Of a DNA stretch of 64,000 bases, positions 34,527-43,275 are shown in pieces. The stretch is from assembly GCA_050296515.1 (NCBI GenBank), contig JBNKRJ010000138.1:1-64000 (forward strand). The letters run 5' to 3'. The stretch is from NBLH01 sp050296515 (lineage in GTDB: Bacteria > Bacteroidota > Bacteroidia > Bacteroidales > NBLH01). The stretch's first letter is position 1, and every line of letters starts with the position of its first letter. Made by a program: the position numbers and the translations under genes. The notes below the pieces were generated by a model, which saw nothing but the letters and a program-made list of their open reading frames with translations, was not told the origin of the DNA and searched no databases.

Positions 34527-34605
34527 AGAAAATAAAGATTTTTTTCATAAGGTTTAGGTTAATAATTGGGTTAATGAAATTGGCGGGGTGGTTCCCGCCT
34601 TTTTT
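34527..34605 (+). ncRNA. Candidate small RNA, unit A of a repeated family
   Basis: -7 element TAATTTTG (34513-34520), T-run, then CATAAGGTTTAGGTTAATAA, GGTTAATGAAA, and terminator GGCGGG-GTGGTT-CCCGCC (34582-34599) with TTTTTTT. It begins about 70 bp after the beta-barrel gene. Core nearly identical to unit E on the other strand at 16.6 kb. Confidence 0.55.
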
Positions 34606-34883
34606 ATGCTGCATTATTATACTATGTCGTTAAGTTAGTGAAATTACTCTTTTAACAAAACGAAATTAAAACCTACAACTTAGAACTTGGCTTAAATTTC
34701 TAAGTTTTAAGTTCTAAATTCCAATATATGAATTTATTGACAGTGCAAATGAGTTTATAAAGCTTAACTAAACTACATTGCATTACTATAACACGAATCG
34801 CACAAATAAATATATCTAACTTTTAACATTCTTTAATGGAAATTTAGACCACTTAACACTATTTCAGTTTACTTTTGTATCAT

Positions 34884-34972
34884 AATCATACATTAAGTGA
34901 TTGGTTTTTTATAACAGGTTTGGTTTAGATTAGTATTTTTAGTGAGAGGTGGGGTGGTTCCCACCTCTTTTT
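34884..34972 (+). ncRNA. Candidate small RNA, unit B (tandem array)
   Basis: -7 element TACTTTTG (34870-34877), then CATAATCATACATTAAGTG, TTTTTTATAACAGGTTTGG, TTTAGATTAGTA and terminator GAGGTGGG (34946-34953) with CCCACCTC (34960-34967) and a T-run. No ORF. 159 bp including the promoter are duplicated as unit C 230 bp downstream. Confidence 0.6.
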
Positions 34973-35113
34973 ATTTTTAAACTTTCTGAAAAACCTTATT
35001 CCAAAAATCATCTATACAGGCTTAAAACCTAAAGAATCTACACATCTAACGTTTAACATTCTTTAATGGAAATTTAGACCACTTAACACTATTTCTGCTT
35101 ACTTTTGTATCAT

Positions 35114-35202
35114 AATCATACATCAAGTGATTGGTTTTTTTATAACAGGTTTGGTTTAGATTAGTATTTTTAGTGAGAGGCGGGGTGGTTCCCGCCTTTT
35201 TT
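35114..35202 (+). ncRNA. Candidate small RNA, unit C (tandem array)
   Basis: Near-identical to unit B: -7 element TACTTTTG (35100-35107), CATAATCATACATCAAGTG, the same ATAACAGGTTTGGTTTAGAT core, and terminator GGCGGG/CCCGCC (35179-35196) with TTTTTT. The stem differs from B by T to C with the matching A to G on the other side, a compensatory change. Confidence 0.6.
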
Positions 35203-35487
35203 CATTAAAAAAGGCTAAAATGCCAGCTGATTTTTCAGAATCATAAGTAAAATTCATTAAGTTCATCTATCAACTTAAATCATTAATCAATTTTTACTGA
35301 CCATTTAGTGTAAAGAAGACCGTTTTTTTGAAAAAAATATCAACACAAAAAATAAATGTTAACTCACTGACTTCTAGAAGTTTTAGACTCATTATTAACC
35401 ACACAGGTCTCTTTCAGGAATCATTTTTATTGAATTTTAGTCAAACAAAGTTTTCGTAAATGCAAAAACGTTGTATCTTTGTAGCAT

Positions 35488-35576
35488 AATCAAACATTAA
35501 GTGATTGGTTTTTTTATAACAGGTTTGGTTTAGATTAGTATTTTTAGTGAGAGGTGGGGTGGTTCCCACCTCTTTT
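35488..35576 (+). ncRNA. Candidate small RNA, unit D (tandem array)
   Basis: -7 element TATCTTTG (35474-35481), CATAATCAAACATTAAGTG, the same core and terminator GAGGTGGG (35551-35558) with CCCACCTC (35565-35572) and TTTT. Its 3' end meets the stop codon of the convergent GH13 gene (TGA at 35576-35578). Upstream of the promoter, D does not share the flank common to B and C. Stretches between units (34606-34813, 34973-35043, 35203-35470) hold only short foldbacks. Confidence 0.6.
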
Positions 35577-37372
35577 CATTTTACCAATTGCAGAATTCTT
35601 ACAGAGTAGCCATCCATCCAAATTGCTGATAAGTCATTAAAAAATTCTTCGGTAATAACATCCTTGCAAGAGTTATAGTTTTTCAGTACTTCATAAAACC
35701 TAATGGTTGAAATTGACCTGGAATCATCTTTATTTACAATCACCATAAACGCCTCATTATCAACACCCCTAAAATAAACATAAATTCCATTTTCAGGAAC
35801 AAAGTGCTTCAACTTTCCACAATGTACTGCTTTAGAAGTTTTTCGCCAGTTAAGAAGTTTTTTAGTGAACTCAAAAGCCATTACCTGATCATGACTAAGA
35901 TTTTTCTTTTCAAATACACTTTTCTTGTCACCAGGCCAACCACCAGGAAAATCCTGTCTAATGTGCCCATGTCCTTTGCTTTCGGTTCCATCCATTAAAA
36001 TTTCAGTGCCGTAATAAATTTGCGGGGTTCCACGAGTAGTAAGTAGAATGGATATAGCCATCTTAAATTTATTAAAATTGTGATTTAAACTAGTATAAAT
36101 CCGGCTTAAATCATGATTATCCAAAAAAATAAGATTTTTAGAGGCATCAGGGTACAAAAAGTCTTGTGCTAAGGTATAATATAATCCCAGCAAACCACCA
36201 TTTACACTTTCAGGTTCATTTAAAGCTTTGATAATTGCAAAATGCAAGGGAAAATCAGTTACACTTGGCAAATAAGATTGGTAATTATCCTTTGATTGAA
36301 AATTTTGCTGCCAATAGGCTGTCATAGACGCCTTGTACAACCATGATTCACCAACTATATTAAATTCAGGATATTCTTTCAGAACTCTTTTGGCCCACCT
36401 GGCCATCATTGCCTTATCAGTATAAGGATAAGTATCCATGCGAATACCATCAATACCACTGTATTCAATCCACCACAAGCTATTCTGTATTAAATAATTA
36501 GCCAAATATGGATTCTTTTGGTCTAAATCAGGCATACTGGTATCAAACCAGCCATTTTGCAATAAGTTAAAATCAAATTCTGATGAATAAGAATCGCTTA
36601 CAGCAGCCAAATAGTTATTAGTTCTGGTATAATTTGGAAATTGATGAATCCAGTCATTTGAGGGCATATCTTTTATAAACCAATGATTGAGGCCACAATG
36701 ATTGAAAACCATGTCCTTAATCACTTTTAAACCCTTTTTATGGCATTCAGAAACAAGTTGCTTATAATCTTCATTTGTTCCCAGCCTTTGATCAATTTTA
36801 TAGAAATCTGTAATGGCATATCCATGATAAGAGTAATGCGGCATATTATTTTCAAAAACAGGATTTAGCCATAATGTAGTTATACCCAAATCAATAAAAT
36901 AATCAAGATGACTTAAAATCCCTTGCAAGTCGCCACCATGTCTTCCATCAGGATTGTTCCTATTTGCTTTCTCAAGCATTCCTTTTACACTGTCAAGTTT
37001 AGGATTTCCATTTGCAAACCGGTCTGGCATAATCAAATACACCACATCTGATTGGTTAAAGCCTTTATGATTATTTTTATTTGAATCTCTTTTAAACAAC
37101 TCATATTCAACATAAAAGTAGTTGTTTTCTTTAAAAAATTCAATCAGGAAAATTCCGGGTTCTGTTGATTTGTCAATTAGTAAATCGAGAAAAAGATAAT
37201 TCTGGTTTTCGACCTTACTAAGGTTTATAAGATTGATAGTTTTATGAGTGATTTTAACCTCACAACTTGCAATATTTTTACCGTAAACCAATAACTGTAG
37301 CAAGGGTTCTTTTAGTCCTACCCACCAATTTGGCGGCTCAATTCGAATAATTTGAGAAGTACTATCAATCAT
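35576..37372 (-). CDS. GH13 alpha-glucan hydrolase, neopullulanase/cyclomaltodextrinase-like, no signal peptide
   Basis: 598 aa. An N-terminal beta-domain (about 1-95: RIEPPNWWVGLKEPLLQLLV) precedes the GH13 barrel: YLIMPDRFANGNP, RHGGDLQGILSHLDYFIDLG, VIKDMVFNHCG, the nucleophile Asp in GIDGIRMDTYPY, the acid Glu in NIVGESWLYK and the third Asp in LIFLDNHDLSR. The architecture equals SusA-type neopullulanases, which usually carry a signal peptide; here ATG 37372 is 15 bp after the upstream stop and no signal peptide is present, so it probably works in the cytoplasm on imported maltodextrin. Last gene of the minus arm. Confidence 0.92.
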   Translation of the reverse strand: MIDSTSQIIRIEPPNWWVGLKEPLLQLLVYGKNIASCEVKITHKTINLINLSKVENQNYLFLDLLIDKSTEPGIFLIEFFKENNYFYVEYELFKRDSNKNNHKGFNQSDVVYLIMPDRFANGNPKLDSVKGMLEKANRNNPDGRHGGDLQGILSHLDYFIDLGITTLWLNPVFENNMPHYSYHGYAITDFYKIDQRLGTNEDYKQLVSECHKKGLKVIKDMVFNHCGLNHWFIKDMPSNDWIHQFPNYTRTNNYLAAVSDSYSSEFDFNLLQNGWFDTSMPDLDQKNPYLANYLIQNSLWWIEYSGIDGIRMDTYPYTDKAMMARWAKRVLKEYPEFNIVGESWLYKASMTAYWQQNFQSKDNYQSYLPSVTDFPLHFAIIKALNEPESVNGGLLGLYYTLAQDFLYPDASKNLIFLDNHDLSRIYTSLNHNFNKFKMAISILLTTRGTPQIYYGTEILMDGTESKGHGHIRQDFPGGWPGDKKSVFEKKNLSHDQVMAFEFTKKLLNWRKTSKAVHCGKLKHFVPENGIYVYFRGVDNEAFMVIVNKDDSRSISTIRFYEVLKNYNSCKDVITEEFFNDLSAIWMDGYSVRILQLVK

Positions 37373-37387
37373 TTTGGCAAGCTATAA

Positions 37388-38689
37388 TTACTCATTGGAA
37401 ATAAAGACCTTATACCCCCAGGGATGAAGCGACATACTCATCGATTTAAAAACATCTTCAGTGAAATAGCACTTCTCACTTTCAAATTCATCAGCACCAT
37501 GAACTATAAAATCCTGATATTCAGAACTTAAATTAAATATTGCTAAAACGTGGTTAGCCTCCTTCTTTCTGGTAACAGCAAATATCTTATTATTTTTATT
37601 AGTATTTGCTCTAATCATTTCGCCGCCTTCACAGCCGCTCCAAAGAGCTTTGTTTTTCTTTCGTAATTCATTCAATTGCTTATAAAAACCATTGTATTCC
37701 TCTCCCCCATTTTCCCAATCAATTAAATCCTTATCAAAAAAATTTAATTTCCTGTTCATGCCTGCTTCTTGTCCACTAAAAATAAGAGGTATCCCCGGGA
37801 CAATATAGGTTAGCAAAGCAAAGGTCTTGTAGGCTACTCCCATTCGTTCAATTGCAGAACCAGCATTTTTATTTTCATCATGATTACTGGTAAAATACAT
37901 TCGAATAGCATTTTGCGAGTAGATTTCAACATCATATTTAAAACATTCATCCAAATCCCAAACTGTTTTTCGTCCTTGGGCAATATCGTTCATAATATGG
38001 TGTACAGCCCAATTATAGGTAGAATCAAATGCTTTTTGCAATAAATCAGCCTGTTCGGCCTCTGCAAGCATAAAAACAGGTTTTACTTTGTCTAATTCGG
38101 CGCGGGCGGTTTCCCAAAAACTAGTAGGTACCAATCCGGCCATATCGCATCGATAACCATCAAGATCTGCTTCCTTAATCCAAAATTTTAATGCTTCAAT
38201 CATTTCAGTTCGTAATGCCGGATTGTCAAAATTTAAATCAGCAACATCAAACCAATCCGTATTTCTGGGACTAATGATGTTACCAGCTTCATCTTTTGCA
38301 TAAAACTCAGGATGTGTTTTTATCCAGGTATGATCCCATGCAGTATGATTTGCCACCCAATCAAGAATAATATACATACCCAATTCGTGAACTTTCCTGA
38401 CCAGATTTTTAAAATCGTCAAGTGTACCAAAATCAGGATTTACACTTATGTAATCTCTTATGGCATAAGGACTTCCCATGGTTCCTTTTTTCTTTTCCTG
38501 CCCTATCGGCTGAATGGGCATAATCCACAGAATATCAACGCCCAATTCTTTTAAACGTGGTAAATGCTCTATAAACTCGTTAATTGTTCCGGAAACAGTA
38601 TAGTGTCTGAGGTAAACTTCATATATCGTAGCATCTTTAATCCAGTCGAGATGTTTTACAGTAAATAAATTTTCAAGTGATTTGCTCAT
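37388..38689 (-). CDS. GH13 alpha-amylase family enzyme, cytoplasmic
   Basis: 433 aa from ATG 38689; an in-frame TTG eight codons upstream is less likely. No signal peptide. GH13 motifs: LDWVANHTAWDHTW, DGYRCDMAGLVP (nucleophile Asp), FMLAEAEQADLL (acid Glu) and YFTSNHDENKNAG (third Asp), and the closing YIVPGIPLIFSGQEAG. It is a close paralogue of the lipoprotein amylase encoded just upstream (38942-40444), sharing motif wording throughout, but lacks its signal peptide and an insertion after HPEFYAKDE. The pair looks like a duplication split between inside and outside. 15 bp separate it from the next GH13 gene. Confidence 0.92.
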   Translation of the reverse strand: MSKSLENLFTVKHLDWIKDATIYEVYLRHYTVSGTINEFIEHLPRLKELGVDILWIMPIQPIGQEKKKGTMGSPYAIRDYISVNPDFGTLDDFKNLVRKVHELGMYIILDWVANHTAWDHTWIKTHPEFYAKDEAGNIISPRNTDWFDVADLNFDNPALRTEMIEALKFWIKEADLDGYRCDMAGLVPTSFWETARAELDKVKPVFMLAEAEQADLLQKAFDSTYNWAVHHIMNDIAQGRKTVWDLDECFKYDVEIYSQNAIRMYFTSNHDENKNAGSAIERMGVAYKTFALLTYIVPGIPLIFSGQEAGMNRKLNFFDKDLIDWENGGEEYNGFYKQLNELRKKNKALWSGCEGGEMIRANTNKNNKIFAVTRKKEANHVLAIFNLSSEYQDFIVHGADEFESEKCYFTEDVFKSMSMSLHPWGYKVFISNE

Positions 38690-38788
38690 TTTTTTTAACG
38701 GTATTTTTATCAATTACACATGGAATTTTATACAAAATACTAAAAATTGAAGAAATTATCATTTAACTTTTGTAACTTTTTATGCAAT

Positions 38789-38875
38789 AAAAAAGCCGGC
38801 CAATGTCAAAAAGACATTAACCGACTCGGGCTCATCCGTTTAATTAACCTGATTTACTATTATGAAACCCTTAAT
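38789..38875 (-). ncRNA. Candidate small RNA or 3' end, unit H of the repeated family
   Basis: On the minus strand GGGTTTCATAATAGTAAATC, AGGTTAATTAAACGG, then a 13-bp stem (38813-38825 with 38795-38807, loop TTTTT) and a T-run. Core is weaker than in the other units and no TAnnTTTG lies upstream. It sits between two GH13 genes of the same strand, so it may simply be the terminator region of the upstream amylase gene carrying the family core. Confidence 0.4.
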
Positions 38876-38941
38876 AGGGACTTGAAAAAACTATCCGCCA
38901 ATTCTGAGAAAGAATTGATATTTTTATATTATTTGCATTAT

Positions 38942-40444
38942 TTATTTTACAAAAACCCTGTACTCCCATGCACCTAGCTCAAAATCTTTGCTTTCAAACA
39001 TACCATTTCCAAAATATTCATTCAAGCCAGTAAAATCAGCATCGGTATTTAATGAGAACTTTACTGGTTCTTTTGATAAATTCATCACTACAAGAACTTT
39101 ACTATTTTCATCTTCACGTACAAAAGCATAAGCAACGGAATCGCTGGTTGTGTTAATTTTGGTTAATTTTGAACCAAATCCATCGTTCCAAAGCGCCGAA
39201 TTGTTTTTCTTAAGGCCAGATAAACTTTTGTAAAAATCACCTAATTTTTTATTTGTATTCCAGTCAATTTCATCTTTTTCGAAAAACAATAATCTTTTAT
39301 TCAAACCTGCTTCTTGCCCACTGTAAATCAATGGCATTCCAGGGACAGTATAAGTCAACACAGCCATTGCTTTTGAAGCATCACCCAATCTTTCGCCAAC
39401 AGTACCATTCCATGAGTTTTCATCATGATTTGTGATGAATTGCATACGAATAGCTCCCTTTGGAAAAGCGGTGTCTTGCTTTGCAAAATATGTGTCAATT
39501 GCGTTTGGCTTTTCTTTGCCCTGTGCAATTTTGTTCATGATATGGTGAAATTCCCACGAGTATGACGCATCAAATGATTTATAGTGATGATCTGCCTGCT
39601 CGGCTTCTGCCAACATAAACACTGGTTTTATACTATCCAGCATAGGACGGACTTCTTCCCAAAAATCAGTTGGTACCATACCAGCTACATCACATCTGTA
39701 ACCATCAACATTCGCATTTTCAATCCAAAACCTGAAGATTTTTTTCATTTCTTCTCTTAAATCTTTGTTGTCGTAGTTCAAATCAGCGGTATCCCACCAG
39801 TCCGTACCAACAGGATAGGTCATTCCTCGTTCACGAAGTTGCTTATAATATTCAGGATGTTCTTCCATCCATTCTTTTTTCCAGAGAGTTTCATCTTCTT
39901 TAACCCTGGTGTAAAAATCGGGGTGGCTTTTAACCCAGTCATGATCCCATGCGGTATGATTCACTGCAATATCAAGAATTACATACATACCCATTTCGTG
40001 GATTTTTTTAACCAACGCCTTAAACTCTTCCATGGTTCCAAACTCAGGATTCACTTTGAGGTAATCCTTTATACCATAGTAACTTCCAAGGTATTTTTTC
40101 TGTTCTTCAGGATCTTTAATTTCTTCAATTAATGTGTTTTGAGTAGCTTTTCTGTTTACTTTCCCAATTTCAAAAATTGGCATAAACCAAAGAATATCAA
40201 CACCCATTTCTTTTAACCTTGGAAGGTGTTCTTCAAATTCTTTAATAGTTCCGCCCGGAGAATATTGCCGCAAATTTACTTCGTAAATATTTGCTGACTT
40301 TGCCCAATCGGGATGCTTGAGCTGAACTTGTAAAGAATCACTCTGCTCAATGGTTTGATCCTGAGTAGAATGATTACAGGATGATAGAGAAATCAACAGA
40401 TTTGCAAAAATCATCATCGAAATAAACATTAGTATTTTCTTCAT
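38942..40444 (-). CDS. GH13 alpha-amylase, lipoprotein
   Basis: 500 aa. Lipoprotein signal MKKILMFISMMIFANLLISL ends SSC, so it is membrane-anchored, either periplasmic or on the surface. The barrel begins at PDWAKSANIYEVNLRQYSPG and holds LDIAVNHTAWDHDWVKSHPD, the nucleophile in DGYRCDVAGMVP, the acid Glu in FMLAEAEQADHH and the third Asp in QFITNHDENSWNG. An insertion with KKEWMEEHPEYYKQLRERGM is absent from the cytoplasmic paralogue. Likely trims maltodextrins after import across the outer membrane. Transcribed with GH65 and the other GH13 genes; the 152-bp leader has small hairpins but no clear promoter. Confidence 0.92.
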   Translation of the reverse strand: MKKILMFISMMIFANLLISLSSCNHSTQDQTIEQSDSLQVQLKHPDWAKSANIYEVNLRQYSPGGTIKEFEEHLPRLKEMGVDILWFMPIFEIGKVNRKATQNTLIEEIKDPEEQKKYLGSYYGIKDYLKVNPEFGTMEEFKALVKKIHEMGMYVILDIAVNHTAWDHDWVKSHPDFYTRVKEDETLWKKEWMEEHPEYYKQLRERGMTYPVGTDWWDTADLNYDNKDLREEMKKIFRFWIENANVDGYRCDVAGMVPTDFWEEVRPMLDSIKPVFMLAEAEQADHHYKSFDASYSWEFHHIMNKIAQGKEKPNAIDTYFAKQDTAFPKGAIRMQFITNHDENSWNGTVGERLGDASKAMAVLTYTVPGMPLIYSGQEAGLNKRLLFFEKDEIDWNTNKKLGDFYKSLSGLKKNNSALWNDGFGSKLTKINTTSDSVAYAFVREDENSKVLVVMNLSKEPVKFSLNTDADFTGLNEYFGNGMFESKDFELGAWEYRVFVK

Positions 40445-40596
40445 TTTATATTTGTGTTTAACCTTGATTTTTCAAAAAATCAGATTGGAAAAATCCAACC
40501 TGAGAATTAACCAATAATTCTGGAAACCTTAACTTAAATTTGCTCGTAAAGAGAAAGATACAATAAGCTAATCAACTATTAATAAAAATAACCAAC

Positions 40597-42909
40597 TTAA
40601 TTATTTGTTATTGTAATTTTTCCGTTGGGTTCAAGATGAATTTCTTCACCTTTCACTACCAAATTAGCACCTACACCAGCACTATTTGATATTTCAATTG
40701 TTTTTCTTGTTATCTGGATATTTAACAATGCTTTACGATACTTAATCTTGAACGAAAAAACTTCCCATTCTTTGGGTAAATAAGGATTGAAGTGAAGTGC
40801 GTCTTCTTTCACTCTCATTCCTCCAAATCCGTAAATAACTGACATCCAGCTGCCTGCCATACTAGTGATATGTAAACCTTCATCAGCTTCGTGATTATAA
40901 TCGTCTAAATCAAGCCTTGCAGTTCGAAGATACATCTCGTAAGCCTTTTCTTTTCGACCGATTTTTGCAGCAATTATTGAATGCACACAAGGTGACAATG
41001 ATGATTCATGAACTGTTCTTGGCTCATAAAAATCAAAGTTTCTGGCAATGGTTTCCTCATCAAAGTCGCTTTCGAAAAAGAACAGACCTTGCAAAACGTC
41101 AGCTTGTTTAATAAAACATGAGCGGAGTATCCGATCCCAAGACCAAACCTGGTTCAATGGACGCTCAGATGGATCTAATTCAGAAGCCATTATCTGTTCT
41201 TTGTCCAAGTATCCTTCCTGTTGTAAGAAAACTTTTCTTTTTGAATCTTCCGGTAAAAAGATTTTGTTAATTATTTCATTCCACTGTTTCGTTTCATCAC
41301 TTGCATTAAACTCCCACTTATCAACTATTTCTTTATACCTTTCAGGATATTGATCTTTTACAAAATTCAGAACCTCAATGGTATAACTTAATGTCCATTT
41401 TGCTATATAATTTGTATACCAATTGTTGTTCACGTTGTTTTCGTACTCGTTAGGACCGGTTACACCCAGCATCACGTATTGTTGTTTCTCTTCCGAAAAA
41501 GTAACTCTCTGAGCCCAGAAACGCGAAATCCCCATCAATACTTCAAGTCCGTATTCAGCAAGATAAGCCTTATCTCCTGTGTATTTCACGTAATGAGAAA
41601 TGGCGTATGCGATGGCACCATTTCTATGAATTTCTTCAAAAGTGATTTCCCATTCGTTATGGCACTCTTCGCCATTCATAGTCACCATTGGGTAAAGAGC
41701 AGCATGCCCTTTAAAACCAAGTTTCTGTGCATTCTCAATGGCTTTTTCAAGATGCTTATAACGATATTTTACCAGATTACGTCCGACTTCTTCGTCAGCA
41801 GTACTGAGGTAAAATGAAATACAATAAGCCTCTGTATCCCAGTAAGTTGAACCACCATACTTTTCACCAGTGAATCCTTTTGGACCAATATTTAATCGTT
41901 CGTCATCGCCTGTGTATGTTTGATTCAGATGAAAAATATTAAATCTGATACCCTGCTGTGCTTCAGAATCACCTTCTATAATAATATCGCTTTCTTTCCA
42001 TTTATCATCCCAAACCTGAATATGGGAATTCAACATTCTTTCAAAACCTGTTGCAGCTGCTTCATCTACCATCTGCCTGGTTCTTTCAAGTATCTTGCCT
42101 TTTTCGTGATACTCAGAAGAAAGAACTGCAACGTATTTATAAAGAACTATTTCCTGCTCATTTTTACAATCAATTTCGGCAATATTTTCAATGTATTTTT
42201 CTTTTTCATTGGCCTTAACATCAAAATCTACACTAACATGGTCGCGGGTAATATTAAATCTCATCCCGGTAGAAACATGAAAATGTGTTTTTTTGGTTTC
42301 AGTTACAATATACCCTTCTCTTTCTCCAACACTTCTGTCAACTTCTAACCAAAACTTTTCATCGTAATTTGCATCCTCATTTTTGATGTCGGCATCAATA
42401 TAAGGAGTAAAAATTATTTTTCCGTCAAAATTGATTGGTGTAACAGAGTATTTTATAGCAGCTAGCTCCGGATTATCCATACTTACAAACCTTTTTGTGT
42501 GGATTTTTACTTTACATCCATTGCTTAGCTCAGCATTAAAAGTTCTTTCAAGATACCCTTCTTTCATGTTCAGGGTTCTTTTAAAATTACTTACTATACA
42601 TTTTGCAAGATCAAGATCCTCACCTTCAATATTTACGTTTATACCGATCCAGTTTGGCGCATTCAGCACCTTGGCAAAATACTCCGGATATCCGTTTTTC
42701 CACCATCCAACACGGGTTTTATCGGGATAATAAACACCGGCAACATAACTCCCTTGCAAACTGGTGCCACTGTATTTTTCTTCAAAATTTGCACGCTGAC
42801 CTATTCTTCCATTGCCAATACTAAAAATACTTTCCGACTTTTTGTGTTCCTCAGGCGAAAACCCTTCTTCTATTATATTCCATTCGTCGGTTTTGTAATA
42901 CGTTTTCAC
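40597..42909 (-). CDS. mapA: GH65 maltose phosphorylase
   Basis: 770 aa, start GTG (42909). Full GH65 architecture: N-terminal beta-sandwich (about 1-265: FSIGNGRIGQRANFEEKY), helical linker, (alpha/alpha)6 barrel (about 310-680) and C-terminal beta-domain. The catalytic Glu is within GEECHNEWEITFEEIHRNGA, and the wording matches maltose phosphorylases more than trehalose or kojibiose enzymes. YGGSTYWDTEAYCISFY and the phosphate-binding TVHESSLSPCVHSI segment are present. No signal peptide: it acts in the cytoplasm, splitting maltose with phosphate into glucose and beta-glucose-1-phosphate, which beta-phosphoglucomutase (43494-44150) converts to glucose-6-phosphate. A 584-bp repeat-bearing gap separates the two genes. 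Confidence 0.93.
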   Translation of the reverse strand: MKTYYKTDEWNIIEEGFSPEEHKKSESIFSIGNGRIGQRANFEEKYSGTSLQGSYVAGVYYPDKTRVGWWKNGYPEYFAKVLNAPNWIGINVNIEGEDLDLAKCIVSNFKRTLNMKEGYLERTFNAELSNGCKVKIHTKRFVSMDNPELAAIKYSVTPINFDGKIIFTPYIDADIKNEDANYDEKFWLEVDRSVGEREGYIVTETKKTHFHVSTGMRFNITRDHVSVDFDVKANEKEKYIENIAEIDCKNEQEIVLYKYVAVLSSEYHEKGKILERTRQMVDEAAATGFERMLNSHIQVWDDKWKESDIIIEGDSEAQQGIRFNIFHLNQTYTGDDERLNIGPKGFTGEKYGGSTYWDTEAYCISFYLSTADEEVGRNLVKYRYKHLEKAIENAQKLGFKGHAALYPMVTMNGEECHNEWEITFEEIHRNGAIAYAISHYVKYTGDKAYLAEYGLEVLMGISRFWAQRVTFSEEKQQYVMLGVTGPNEYENNVNNNWYTNYIAKWTLSYTIEVLNFVKDQYPERYKEIVDKWEFNASDETKQWNEIINKIFLPEDSKRKVFLQQEGYLDKEQIMASELDPSERPLNQVWSWDRILRSCFIKQADVLQGLFFFESDFDEETIARNFDFYEPRTVHESSLSPCVHSIIAAKIGRKEKAYEMYLRTARLDLDDYNHEADEGLHITSMAGSWMSVIYGFGGMRVKEDALHFNPYLPKEWEVFSFKIKYRKALLNIQITRKTIEISNSAGVGANLVVKGEEIHLEPNGKITITNN

Positions 42910-42963
42910 TTGTTTAAATTTTAGTTAAGTAATTGATATCTATTCACTTCTCTTGAACTATTT

Positions 42964-43275
42964 AGATGGAGTTCATGAGCTTGCTTCGCAAGGTTAATCA
43001 TGTTCTTATTGTGGAGCGATTATTTGCTTCGCTCATGAGAACACTACGTTAAGTTAATTTTCTATATAAACCCCGAAGGGCTCAGCGTAAACTAATTTCT
43101 CTGCGCCTCCGCTAAAGCTTCAGCGGCACGCGGAATGAGGGTTTCATCTGTTTATTTTTTATTACTCCATTTTATCAGATGGAACATCCACCAGACTTAA
43201 CTTACATGTTACCAGACAGTTTTTGTTAATAATCATGCTCGTGTGTGATTAAAATTAATCATGAATGTTTCATTT
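42964..43275 (-). repeat. Dispersed repeat R2, copy 2 (inverted relative to copy 1, with insertion)
   Basis: Starts GATGGAGTTCATGAGCTTGC and ends ATTAATCATGAATGTTTCAT, the reverse complement of 26849-27028. The middle carries about 130 extra bp, including a GC-richer block around 43097-43135 (CTCCGCTAAAGCTTCAGCGG palindrome). It fills most of the gap between GH65 and beta-phosphoglucomutase; the remainder up to 43493 has nothing I can support. Confidence 0.7.

Noticed and set aside
34946..35572. Reading hairpins B, C and D simply as terminators of the upstream beta-barrel gene
   Set aside because: The gene ends at 34457, and each hairpin has its own promoter element and conserved core; one terminator would be enough.
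41920..42348. Long plus-strand frame opposite the GH65 gene
   Set aside because: Phe/Asn/Ile-rich antisense of a well-supported enzyme gene.
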